DNA of 64,000 nucleotides from Bryopsis sp. KO-2023 (taxonomy: Eukaryota > Chlorophyta > Ulvophyceae > Bryopsidales > Bryopsidaceae). The DNA lies in contig BSYQ01000012.1 in assembly GCA_030272585.1 (NCBI GenBank), forward strand, positions 992,001 to 1,056,000, in the 5' to 3' direction. Below, piece after piece: positions 54,208 through 64,000 of this stretch; positions within the stretch are counted from its first letter, which is position 1, and every line of letters starts with the position of its first letter. The notes under the pieces were generated by a model that searched no databases, was not told where the DNA came from, and saw nothing but the letters and a program-made list of their open reading frames with translations. Made by a program: the position numbers and the translations under genes.

Positions 54208-54372
54208 CAGGGTTTTCATACCACCGTGAGACGATCTCGAGAAAGGACGTCGAGATCGATTGGACATGTATGGGACTCTTGGATGCACCTACTTTCTTGC
54301 GGGGTTTCATACCTCCGAGGGACGAGTTTGACAAGGGCTTCTGAGATCGATTGGACGTCAATGGGACTGTCA
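54208..54372. repeat. Two-copy tandem repeat upstream of the secreted gene
   Basis: About 85 bp repeated with divergence: GGGTTTTCATACCACCG and GGGGTTTCATACCTCCG start the copies, and GAGATCGATTGGAC followed by ATGGGACT ends both. It lies in the presumed promoter of the minus-strand secreted gene and may hold duplicated control sites. Confidence 0.6.
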
Positions 54373-55200
54373 GATACAGTGATTGGTACAACGTAGACAT
54401 GCTTGTTTCGCTGCGAGGGGTGCCAGGAAACGAGCTACAAGTAGGACGTACAAGTATGAAAGAACCCGAGTCCTCGAGTCATCTGTGGCATCTCTGACTC
54501 CCTTGTCACCAACCAGTACCAGATCTCAATTTCCCCCAAAGGCTAATGAAGTTTGTATACCCAAACCTCTTTTTTTTTAGGGGATGTGGCGACCCCAGCA
54601 GTGCAGTGCTATTAGCCCCAGGTGTTCAGCCCCAGCGACCTACTAAAGTGTTAACAGATTCTAGGTTCCTTTTTCCGTCATACCGGGGGAGGAGCGCACC
54701 CTGTAAAAACTCCTGGCCCCCTTCCTCGGCGGCAACATTTCCTGATCGATCGATCGATCAATTGATTGTTGGATGCACGATCGTTTCCTGCTATGATGTT
54801 CCAGGGGGAACCACAAGTGAGTCGTACACGCACCAAGTCAGCCGAGTCGTTTTCTTCGACTAAATCCTCCACAATCGACTGAAGATAGACGTTCCTTGAA
54901 CGTGGGCTGTGTGCTCGCAAGACCTTGTCGTCTCATCCCCCCACAACCGTCCTGTATCCGTAACGCCTATGCCGCTGTTACCACGTGGGCCCCATTTATG
55001 TTGAGCGTTTCATTTTGACCGACCACCCCCTCCCTCAAGAAAAGGGGCATGCACAAGCGAACAGCACAAATCAGGCAGCCAAATGCTATGGTCTTTAGGA
55101 TTTCGCGTTCCTTTTCCTTTTCTGGAGGGGAGCACTAAGCTCCTTCTGGGCCGACAAGTGGGGGGAGGGGGGGGGGGAGTGTACTCCCTCATTGGACTGT
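54373..55200. other. Intergenic stretch, no gene recognised
   Basis: Includes a GATCGATCGATCGATCAATTGATTG run near 54744-54769 and a G-rich tract near 55145-55180. No convincing coding region. Confidence 0.4.
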
Positions 55201-55204
55201 TGGG

Positions 55205-55510
55205 TATGTTCAGGACCCACAAGTAGAAGGAAATATAGGTGAGGTATCGTGGGTGTGAACGACGCTGGCGACGTACGGCACGTCGCCGTCGCGTCCCCTC
55301 GCCCACGGGAATCCGCCCACGTCAGCCCTCGGTCGCCAGGAACCGTACGGCGTCGTGGCGACCCGCGATCGCCATAGGTATGGTCAGTACTTAAGGAGGT
55401 CCTTAAGTACTGGGGAATCGCCTCACCCGAAGGTAAGCCGCTCGCCACGATCGCTGGCGTCGCTGACGACGCCGTACGTACGACGCACGTGATCACGTTT
55501 TCGTGATCAG
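55205..55510. repeat. Palindromic block built on CGTCGC/GTACGGC words
   Basis: A large imperfect inverted repeat is centred on the perfect palindrome-like AGTACTTAAGGA-GGTCCTTAAGTACT at 55386-55411. Arms contain CGTACGGCGTCGTGGCGACC on the left and GTCGCTGACGACGCCGTAC on the right. No coding meaning. It resembles the other short-word blocks. Confidence 0.65.
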
Positions 55511-55599
55511 CGGCTTTCTGGCGCAGCGAGGAAAAGGGAGCAGCTAGGTGTTGCGGAGCGCGGACAGGTGAAGGCACAAGGAAAACGGAGCAGCGGAAG

Positions 55600-55745
55600 C
55601 AGAGGAAGGAAAAAAGGGAGCCGAGGAAGGCAAGGAGGGCGACCAGAGGGGAAAAAAGCGAGCAGGAGCAGGAAAGGGGCGACCAGAGGCGGAAAAAAAG
55701 GCGACCAGCGGCGTGAAAGGCAAGAAAGGGGCGACCAGAGATAGA
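55600..55745. repeat. GCGACCAGAGG-type short repeats
   Basis: Four to five spaced copies of GGCGACCAGAGG or GGCGACCAGCGGC in purine-rich sequence. The long frames that cross this region on the minus strand are arginine/proline- or phenylalanine-rich by-products and are not called as genes. Confidence 0.55.
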
Positions 55746-56399
55746 AAAAGAAATACCATACAGTAGAAAAACAGGTGCCCTGGCGGCGTGGCTCCAAGTC
55801 TTATCGTTATTTTGGAATTCCCTGCATGCGGGGCCAGTCGGCTTCACGCTCCCAAGGACACCCTGGAATACCTTAGAAGGGCCACAATTTTGGACTCCCA
55901 ACGAGTAAGCCACCTCCAAAACTTTTTCACTTCTTTCCTGCCGTCCCTGTTGCTGGTGATATGGTAGGCAGCGAACGAGCTGGGGTCGCTAGTGCCACCT
56001 CCATTGACACAGCTGACGTCGCCCGTATTTGGATATCGGTATGGGCAAGATTGTCGCACCAAATGCTGGGGGAAAAGCTTACACATCCAATTGTTGAAGA
56101 GACACAGGGGTAGGTTGCGTCAGGAGCAAGCTTGACGCACCCACCAAACGCTTCATTTGGAAGCGTTCCACCCTGTGCAACGAGGTCGAGCCAAAGCATA
56201 TTCTCTACAGGATAAACATGCACATTTGGTAGCTGGCTTGGCAGAGTTTATTTGAATCGTTCTCGCTGGACAGCTCGTTCCATAGTTTTCGTGTCCCACG
56301 GAACTCATGAGTGGTGCAAAAATGCGTCACAGTCGTTTTCCTAAAAAAATCGTTCAGGAAACCAAAACCACTTCGCTCTCTTCCTACGAAGAAGAGAAT

Positions 56400-57761
56400 C
56401 TAATCAAGCGTGTTAGAAAAGTCCCACTCGATTATTTCCCCATTGGCAGCAACGCATACCAACTTCCCTTCCTCCCCCCAAATCCCATTTCTCACATATG
56501 ATCCATTCAACCTGAGCGTCCTCAAACAAAGTCCCCAACGATCCCAAACCTTCACAACTTTGGGGTAGGACCCACTGAAAATATGGGACTCGCTGGAACT
56601 CAAGGCCAGGACGTTGGACCTGTGGGGGAGTATCAACAGGCACTCGCCACTCCTCAAGCTCCACAGACGCGCGGCAAAGTCACATGCTCCACTCACCACC
56701 GTGTCGCCTGTGACGGCCAAGGATTCCACGCTTGCCCTGTGGCCATTTAGAACGAGAGTGCAAGCCAGGTCAGTGGCGTTCCACACTCTAATCGTCTTGT
56801 CCCACGAGCCACTGACGAGTAGGTTTTCTTTCTCTTCATGAGCGATGCACGTGACTCGACCCCGGTGGCCGCTAAGGCGGACCTTGCACGCTCGATCGCG
56901 AAGTGAAAGAATCCCAATTTGCCCATTTCGCTCCCCAACCGCAACAAATCCCTCAAAACCCACCAACGTGAAAACAGGACCCTCGCTCGCTTTTAATTGA
57001 ACGATTTGAACCTCTGAAACCGAGGGGCTGTCCTTCGCATCGCAAACAGACACATAGCCTTCCTCGTTCCCCACAATCAGCGACTGCTTGTAGAAACACA
57101 CGCTCCTCGCTTTCCCCACGAGTCGAATTGGACACTTCAGAACTGCTGTTTCACTTTTCAGGTCCACAACCTCGACCCCACGCTCACCAACAAGGGCAAC
57201 AATCGCGTCACTTTCAGCCGCGCACTCCAGACAGCCCTGGTGTTTGTAACACACTCTTGGCTCCACAATACCAAATCGCCATGCTCGTTCGAGAGCCACA
57301 CTCCTTGAAAGACCTCGCACTTCTGAAATCGTGCGCCTCCACACTGTCGATACACTTGAGCATCGGACGAGTTCTCTGGCGGGGAGCCTTTTGAAAATCA
57401 TTTCTAGTGTTTCCGGGGGAAGAATCCACTCGACGCTCACGTGATCGTTGGTGACGGCAGCTCCTGTAGCCACAACGTTTTCAAACACAAAACCTAGGTC
57501 AGCGGTCAGAGACACATTGTCGCCTCTCAAACGTTTTACGATATCGGCGGCTGAATGCTAAGCAAAACAATAGCGCAAACAGGATTTCGGGGTCGTGGGG
57601 CCAAAATACTCTTTGGGGGGGTCCACTTCTATTTTTTATTATGGATTGTTGTTGTTTTTCTGGCCAGCGTTTTGTTCGGGGGGCCAGGCCCCCCCAGCCC
57701 CCCCCCTGGTTGCGCCTAGGACTAAAACAAAACAAACACCTGCGCTCTCATTGCTTTCCAT
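56400..57761 (-). CDS. F-box/WD40-repeat protein (two exons)
   Basis: The main exon runs from about 57493 to 56400. A short first exon, 57761-57740 (MESNESA), joins it in phase 1 (donor GCGCAG/GTGTTTG, acceptor GACCTAG). A TATATATG sequence lies about 85 bp upstream. The start of the main exon holds an F-box: WILPPETLEMIFKRLPAREL followed by VRCSSVSTVWRR. The rest is a beta-propeller of about six to seven WD40 blades, the clearest being SGHRGRVTCIAHEEKEN with SGSWDKTIRVWN, NGHRASVESLAVTGD with SGACDFAARLWS, and IFSGSYPKVVKVWDR. Such proteins are substrate receptors of SCF ubiquitin ligases: the F-box binds SKP1 and the propeller binds the target. A second acceptor 36 bases further in also fits the phase. 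A host gene, apparently intact. Confidence 0.85.
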
Positions 57762-58063
57762 TCGAGGGCTCGAGCCTGGCGCTCGGTTCAACGTAGCTGA
57801 CTCCACCAGGGTAGTCTCCACAGCGTTGCGCTCGGACGTGATGGACCACATATATACACCATGCGCTCAAAATCCCTCACTGTCGCTCTCTTTACTCGGA
57901 GTCGGTTGACCCTCCTTAACACCGCGTCTCTTGAATGCTGTTAGAACCGAGGGGACGTTTAGGGGTCCTGGTCGTGCTGGAAGGGCTGACTGGGTAGGGG
58001 GGCTGACTGTGTGGGGGACGGGGGGAACAAGTCTACCAATCGACGACGTGGGAATTGTAATTT

Positions 58064-58227
58064 TGACAAGCCGTTAAAAGTCGCCAGGGACCGTGCTCCC
58101 ATGTTCGACATGGGGGGAGGAAGTGTGGGGGAAGGGGTTTAGGGTCGCGTGTGACCGACATTGAAAAGGATCACTCTTCGTCAGTCGAACATGGGGCACG
58201 TCCCTAGCGACTTTTAACGGCTCGTCA
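58064..58227. mobile_element. Hairpin element with long terminal inverted repeats (MITE-like)
   Basis: Two arms of about 45 bp are inverted copies: GACAAGCCGTTAAAAGTCGC and CATGTTCGA on the left; TCGAACATG and GCGACTTTTAACGGCTCGTC on the right. The 70-bp centre is G-rich. Total 164 bp, non-coding. It fits a miniature inverted-repeat transposon. Confidence 0.75.
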
Positions 58228-58627
58228 GTTTTGTTTCTGGGCGGCAATTTGCACCGTGTCTCTCGTTTTGGACAGGACCCCGTTTTCGGTCGTAACAGGT
58301 CGCGCGGTGACTAGCGATCCGACACTGTACCGCGTACGGTTGATGGGTGTGATAGGTCACAATCAACCGTACCGGAATTACTGAATGGACACCTGGGGTG
58401 GAACGCAAGTTGAGGAGACCTGACGTACGGTCAGACGTAGATCTGGCACTCTGTATCACAGCTCCAAAAATACAAGAGCCCACAGTCTCGCTTTTCTAAA
58501 AAAATTGCCGCAGCTGAAACGCAACCTGAACGTGACTTCCGTGAATGCAGCGCCTTGGACAGTTGTATAAGTGCTCGTCGACACCACCGCGAGATTGGAC
58601 CCTCGCTATTTTTGTTCGGTTTCAGTC

Positions 58628-58742
58628 ATGGCGTTGCGCTTATTGCTGGTGCTCGCAGTTGTGAGATTTTCTTTCGCCGACGCGAGCCCCTGCATCCCGG
58701 TATGCCCTGGGTCCATTCCGCGAAACATCGGTCCGGCGATCT
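58628..58742 (+). pseudogene. Signal-peptide exon of an interrupted secreted gene
   Basis: The frame starts MALRLLLVLAVVRFSFADAS and continues PCIP, then a possible donor CCCG/GTATGC at 58699; without splicing it stops at 58742. The hydrophobic start is a good signal peptide. A hAT-like terminus begins 40 bp later, so the remaining exons may have been separated by that insertion. No later exon was found. Confidence 0.4.
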
Positions 58743-58782
58743 AAATTATTTGGGATGGACATGGTTATTTGAATGCACTTGC

Positions 58783-58806
58783 CAGGGGCGGATCCAGGAT
58801 TCGGGA
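58783..58806 (+). repeat. hAT-type terminal repeat (CAGGGGCGGATCCAGG)
   Basis: CAGGGGCGGATCCAGGATTC is typical of one end of many hAT transposons, which start CAG-G. The next 8 bases to the left, GCACTTGC, would be the target duplication. A matching right end was not found in the window, so the link to the transposase at 59106-60940 is only by position. Confidence 0.5.
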
Positions 58807-59105
58807 GACGGGGGAGCGCGTTTAAAATTTTACTTAAACGTTCCAAAAATGTGGGCGCTCATTTGCGTTGTTTTGTTTGCTTGCTTTGAAAGAAACAATT
58901 TGCGTACAACCACTATCGAGGGGTCTGATTGTTGTTGCAATTGCAAGTCACAAGAGACGCTACTTACGGACTAAAGAATGCCCTTTTTCTTGTTAAAAAA
59001 CAACAACAACCACCAATTATTTGATACAGTCATTCACTCCCGAACCACCACATCCAACGAGGAAAATAAAAACAAACATAACAAAGCAAAACAATAAGAA
59101 GAGTT

Positions 59106-60940
59106 TCAAACATCAACCGCCTCTTCGATTTCTAATGGTCTTCCCAATTTCATTCGTCGAGGATATGATCTCGCATAAGAGTCAATAATTTCATCAAAGT
59201 TGAGATCTACTTCCCGATGAATCAATAATCTCAACAAAGCATTCAAACGCAAATTCGTCATCGTGCTCCTTAGTGCTGTGTTCACAAACTTCAATGATGA
59301 GTTCGCCCTCTCAACAGAAGCAGTGGTCACCGGTATGATAAGGAGGATCTGCAAAATAGTGTGGATGCTTGGGTATGCCATACGATTGCATTGCGCCAAA
59401 GTATCGGGCACTTTTGATGGCAACACACCACCTTCTTCCTTCACCACCCTCCACTTCCTTTGCCACCGATCAATTTCCACTTCTAGATGCCTCGGCGTTG
59501 GAAGATCATCCTTGAATCCAGAAATCAGATCTGCTGAGAGAACAACCGATGCAATTGCCTCACAATTTTTAGGGAGCAAGTTGAAGCCCTGAATGGCTTT
59601 GCCATTCAATATCGTAAAACGAGATTGAAGCTCCGCAACCATGTGATCAACGTAAGGGATGAACACAGATCTCCGCCAATACTCCTCTGGATTAGTGCCT
59701 GGAAGATTGGATCTCATGTTTTGCCTTCCACACCGACGTGGAATATCAAATGAACCATGTCCATGTCTTTCAACCCTGGTGTTGAAAAGTGTCTTGAATT
59801 GATCTTCCGCATTTGATCGGACGTCACAGAGCTGATCTGTGACCAGTTTCACTTCTTCATATGCAACCACGATATCTTGGGAAGACCCTTGTAGCAACCG
59901 GCTCAAGCTCACAAGAAATGAGGACACGTAACGGCACGTGTAAAATGCCACCAAGAACTTCCCAGACTGAATTGCGTTGAGCAAGCCATTTGCATCCGTC
60001 ATCGACTTGCCATCATACCGACCACTATGAATGATCTCATCAAAACATTTCGAACGAGAGCATCAAACAAATCATTGAAGTCGTCCAATGTTGTGTGACG
60101 TTCAACCCATCTCGTATCACACAAAACACCAATTTTTCTTACGGTTATCTCCTCGTCCTCACTTGCCTCCGCGATTGCACCTTCCAATTGCCGCTGTCGT
60201 TTAGGTGAGAACTTGAAAAAAGTCCAACGGACTTGATTGTCTCATAAGCAAGGTGAACCTCCATAACTGTGGATGCCTTTGTGACAGCTAGGTTTAGCTG
60301 ATGGCTTGCACAATGATAATACCTTGCTAAGGGGTATCTCTCCTGGAAAATAGCCTGGCAACCACGAAGTCGCCCGGCCATATTCCCCCCACTATCATAT
60401 GCTTGTGCCCTGCACCGTGATATATCAATACCAAGCTGGGACAACTCATCCACGAGGGCTTGGCAAATGCTCTTGCCATCTGTCTGTTCAACTTGAACAA
60501 ATGAGAGGAGCTTCTCATGTGCTACATCGTCTTTGATGTAAACAGCAATTCCAAGCTGCTCCCAATTGTTGATGTCCCTAACCTCATCAGCCAGCACGGC
60601 TACAAATGGACTCGCATCAACTTCCTTGATGATTTCCTTGACAACAAATTGTCCCATGTGGTACAATAAGTTATTTTGGACCGTCTTGGAGACTGCAGTA
60701 GCATTTCTTGGTCCAGATCGCAAATGCTCATCAAGACACGGATCCAGTTCTCGCCTAAATGCAACGATGGCCAGGAAGTTACCCATATTAAGCGCGTCAG
60801 AGGTTGAGTCATCACGGTGGCCACGAAGAGGAATCCCTTGTCGTCCGCACAATATCAAACTGAAACACCGGTGGAGACTGGTGGTGATACACACTGGAAC
60901 TTTTGTTCGCTGGAAAAATGAATTACAATAGTGGGCGCGA
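59106..60940 (-). CDS. hAT transposase of the DUF4371/ZMYM1-like type, frame-disrupted
   Basis: Read on the minus strand, it opens near 60930 with FCGRQG-type sequence (ILCGRQGIPLRGHRDDS). The RNase-H-like catalytic core follows (DASPFVAVLADEVRDINNWE, RAQAYDSGGNMAGRLRGCQ, YHCASHQLNLAVTKAS, CDTRWVERH), and the C-terminal hAT dimerisation region has VTTASVERANSSLKFV and NLRLNALLRLLIHRE. Three overlapping frames (60894-60145, 60187-59999, 60002-59106) carry one protein, so about two frameshifts near 60190-60150 and 60000 disable it. The N-terminal zinc finger is missing. Confidence 0.85.
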
Positions 60941-61961
60941 AGGCCACTTAAGTAGTCCCCTGATACAACCTATCACGACCTATCAACGTGCTATCAAGGT
61001 GCCACGTGTTCCCTAAGTTGTACCAGAGTGGACCTTTCACACACACGTGTTTCCACTCACAAACCTCGTGAGCTGACCTGTGGTACTACTGTACCGCCAG
61101 TCTCACTAAAGACCCGACGGCTGTAACAAACGCCGCCTCTCTTGTCAGTTCCGCCCCGGACTTCAAAAAGAGAATAACCCGAGGGTCTAACATGAAAAAC
61201 CAAATTAACAATGATATAAACTTCCCGTTAACCATTGAAATCACGAAACCCAACCACATAAAAAATCCCCCCCAGAACCACACCAGTAACCCCGACCCAC
61301 GAACTCCAAACACCCACTTAACTGTCTCTGACGGCTTGCACGGCTACCAGCGCAATTGCGCCATCCTCTCTCCTTGCGCGCACCAACAACTGTCAGACGA
61401 CAGGGGTGTCTCTATCTCCTTGCTTGTCCACAGCAGCTATGTTGTCACAGGAAGAAAAGGGGAACCAGAAGTTACAAGTAGTTCAATATACAACGCCCTT
61501 TTATCCACAGAAAGACTGCGAATTGGGTTGTGCCTGGAAGCTAGAACCTTGTAAATTTACCGTGAACTTGGGTTCTAAGTTCCAGGAGCTTCTCAGAACT
61601 CACTCCCATCAAGAAGCTACCTATTACACGTGGTCACAAACCCCCACGTGGCACTCTAACTCCCTTGAACCTTTTCCAAACGTGATCTAAACTTCTAACA
61701 CGTAACATATGTGATATCGCAGACAACCTATTTCGCCAACCGGAAAAGTTGGTATCAACTCAACCCTTTCCAGTTACGCTAGGCGTATTTCCACCGAATG
61801 ATGTCCCATACCATCAATCGAGGAGGTTCTTCGACCGATTGTCTGGAGTCAGCCGATATCCACATCAACTGCGGAAGCCTCGTGGGGCTCCAACGATAGG
61901 CTCCTGTGTTGTTCCTCGTTCCACTGTCGATTCGTTCAACACTTGATCTATACCGTGTAGC
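60941..61961. other. Stretch without recognisable genes
   Basis: Mixed-composition DNA, probably ends of neighbouring transposons. No coding domain was recognised. Confidence 0.35.
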
Positions 61962-62121
61962 TCAAGCCAACCGAGCAGCAGTCCGGTAATCAGCAACGGC
62001 TTGAAGGGCGTTCTGTAGTTTGTTGAACGGTAACCACAGTGCCTCCTCCATCCCGTAACCTCGCCACTTCACCAAGTATTCGGTGACTGTTTGCCTTCCA
62101 CGGCGCCTCTCACGATCATAC
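61962..62121 (-). mobile_element. Ty3 chromodomain remnant
   Basis: The last part of a chromovirus polyprotein: WYDRERRRGRQTVTEYLVKW followed by RGYGMEEALWLPFNKL. It is a fossil with most of the element absent, and it is cut on its right by the GATCGG-rich insertion that starts at 62122. Confidence 0.7.
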
Positions 62122-62505
62122 CAGGGATCCGATCCCGATTTGATCGGTTTCCGATCATCTGGGCGACCGATCATAATCGGTGATCGGTCGCCGATCCCGA
62201 TCCCGATCACCGATCATCACCGATCAACCGATCAACTGATCAACCGATCACGTCGATCATCGAATGATCGGCCGATCAAAATCGGTCCGATTTGATCGGG
62301 ATCGGTGGATCGGCCGATCAAAATTGATCGACCAGATCGGGGTCGGATTCCGACCAAGATCGGATCGGTGATCGGGATCGGCACGCGCCGATCATGATCG
62401 GCGCGTGCCGATGAAGTCGGTGACGACAATATGCAGTCGGGTCGTATCGACTGTGATCGAAAACTCACCGACTGTGATCGGATGCATCGGCTATATTCAC
62501 TGTTA
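62122..62505. mobile_element. GATCGG-rich insertion, probable DNA-transposon end
   Basis: It starts CAGGGATCCGATCCCGATTT within a retroelement chromodomain and holds more than twenty copies of GATCGG or CCGATC in both orientations, with dense palindromes such as GATCGGTGATCGGTCGCCGATC. No coding region. The start resembles hAT ends (CAGGG) and the words resemble subterminal repeats. The far end was not identified. Confidence 0.55.
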
Positions 62506-62588
62506 GCACTGATCTGAGCAAGTCGGGCCAGCATTGAAATTCGACTTCGCAGGGTTTTACCATGTCTTGTGGTGTTTCCTTGCGAGAC

Positions 62589-63789
62589 AATGTCTGGAAA
62601 GGGCAAGCAGAAAGCGACGCGAAGAGCGAAGAACAGGAACAGTTCTGTGTTCCAGGCACCTCTTATTCCCCGTGTACGAGGGCGAGCTTCCGGATCTGGG
62701 AGTAAGACAGGTGGGATGTGTCGTGGTTGCTGTTCCGACTCGGAACTTCCGAGGGTGTAGTGAGCCGTGATCACCTGGGCTGCAAAGTGACAGTGTTGTT
62801 CCGACCGACCTGGGGTGACTGATGTCACCTCGGTGAGGGCACCTGGGCTGCAAAGTATTGATGTTGTTGTTGTTGTTGTTAATGTAATCATTCATTGATT
62901 GATTGCTGATGTTGTTGTTGCAGTGCCCTCTCAAGTCTCAGATCAGGTCCCCACTGAGGAATCAGATTAGTGCACCCAGAAGCAAAGCAACACATGGGTG
63001 GACAAACTCTTTGTTTCTGATGGTAATGGAAAAATGATGGAGTTTGTTGATGAAAGGGGCAGGAATGTGGTGTCTTGCAGAGTCTGTTCCATGAATCTGG
63101 TGTACCTGAAGGGTGGACGCACCCCACTGCTGACCCACGCCAAAAAACATGGAATCACATCTGCTAGGAACATGGAGGATAATATTGTAAAAGAATCACA
63201 GATGCTGAGGCAGAACCAGGACCAGGATGCAGAACAAAGCCGGAATGAGAATCAGAACAGAGTAGTCTCTTTTGGAGGTCAACGCACATTGCCGTTCATC
63301 GCCAAGTGGGGCCCCACCCACAGGGAATATAAGCAGTTCAGGCATCAGGTCATGTGCTATATTGTCAGTTCTGGTGCCCCGTTCAGAGCCGTGGAGGACA
63401 AATATTTCAGGAAGATGTGCTCGGGGTTGAATGCCTCCGCACCACCCCTTTCCGCAAAGGGAATATCCAACATGGTAGGTGCTGCAGCAGAGCAACTGAC
63501 GAAGACATTGCAGGATCTTGATCTGAGCAGATTCAGACCATGTTTTGTTGCCGATGGATGGTCGCAACAGCCAAGGCACTACTTTGCTATGGGGGCTAGC
63601 TACATCCACCGTGACCCTGATCAGAGCCTGTTTCGTCTGGAACGGGTCAGTCTCGGAACTTGGGAGCTGGAAGGAACTACAACCGCCCAGGTGATTTCGG
63701 AACAAATGAGTCTGATCAGGAAGGAGTATAATCTGGACGGTTACAGAGCCAGCATTGTTACAGATCATGAAGCTCGTATGGGTGCTGCC
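62589..63789 (+). CDS. hAT-type transposase, second copy, N-terminal part
   Basis: A short first exon, 62589-62709 (MSGKGKQKATRRAKNRNSSV), may join an exon from 62923 in phase 1 (donor AGACAG/GTGGGA, acceptor GTTGTTGCAG). The second part has a zinc-finger-like start (VVSCRVCSMNLVYL, LLTHAKKHG), then YIVSSGAPFRAVEDKYFRKM and the catalytic start FVADGWSQQPRHYFAMGASY and ELEGTTTAQVISEQMSLIRK. An in-frame stop lies at 62968-62970. The frame is lost at 63790, where an AACGGC-type transposon end begins, so the transposase is interrupted by another insertion. The remaining catalytic and dimerisation parts would lie outside the window. Confidence 0.65.
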
Positions 63790-63975
63790 CAGAGTTGTGC
63801 CGAAGTCGAAAAATCGACAACGGCAACGGAACGGCAACGGCAACGGCAATTAACGGCCGTTAATTGCCGTGAAAACCGTTGCCGTGCCGTTGTTGCACAA
63901 CGGTTTAACGGCCGTTAACGGCGCCTTAACGGCCCGTTGCAACGGTCACCGTTAACGGCACTTTTTGCGTACTGA
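63790..63975. mobile_element. AACGGC-type transposon end
   Basis: It begins CAGAGTTGTGCCGAAGTCG, then a block of AACGGC and GCCGTT in both orientations (for example AATTAACGGCCGTTAATTGC). The same start and words form the outer ends of the fold-back element at 30841 and 42630. The insertion runs out of the window. Confidence 0.6.
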
Positions 63976-64000
63976 CAGCCCTTACTACAAGTATTACTAA

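Noticed and set aside
55095-55919. 275-codon minus-strand frame
   Set aside because: It crosses palindromic and GCGACCAG repeats, is low complexity and has no domain or splice pattern.
60941-61320. Hydrophobic minus-strand frame near 61.1-61.3 kb
   Set aside because: Hydrophobic by base composition, without a clear start, splice sites or membrane-protein pattern.

Overview
This window is eukaryotic nuclear DNA. It shows spliceosomal introns with GT donors and pyrimidine-rich AG acceptors, secreted proteins whose signal peptides end near an intron, Ty3-type LTR retroelements with chromodomains, hAT and PIF/Harbinger DNA transposons, microsatellites and large palindromes. I cannot name the organism. 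An AP2/ERF-like domain and chromodomain retroelements fit an alga or related protist (for example a streptophyte or chromerid alga) better than an animal, but that is inference.

Left part (1-11 kb). Three tandem minus-strand genes encode small secreted glycine-rich proteins, each with three exons in identical phases. The second and third lie in a tandem segmental duplication of about 2 kb, and a decayed fourth copy lies near 9.6 kb. Next is a plus-strand five-exon gene for a secreted protein with a cysteine-containing N-terminal part and five ankyrin repeats.

Middle part (11-48 kb). This is a transposon graveyard with nested insertions. An AT-rich stretch holds a partial AP2-like domain and a small helical ORF. 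A PIF/Harbinger transposase follows, then a decayed retroelement cut by a young Ty3 element (20511-26583). After it come a palindromic tandem array of about 1.5-kb units (28.6-30.8 kb), a hAT-like fold-back sequence holding a second young Ty3 element with three LTRs and an extra 3' ORF (31416-42051), and two older Ty3 fragments, one carrying a solo LTR of the second family.

Right part (48-64 kb). Host genes return: a multi-pass membrane protein (49.9-51.8 kb), a two-exon secreted protein (53.1-54.2 kb) and an F-box/WD40 protein (56.4-57.8 kb). Between them are a 64-bp satellite, tRNA-like mini-hairpins and several palindromic blocks. The end holds two hAT transposases and a retroelement chromodomain remnant.

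A recurring pattern is that at least eight blocks are each built from one short word and its reverse complement (such as AACGGC, GATCGG, CCGGTC, TGCGAC), several at the ends of, or inside, insertion-like sequences. They look like subterminal repeats of several non-autonomous DNA transposon families. All exon models were read by eye from reading frame, splice sites and phase, without transcript evidence.
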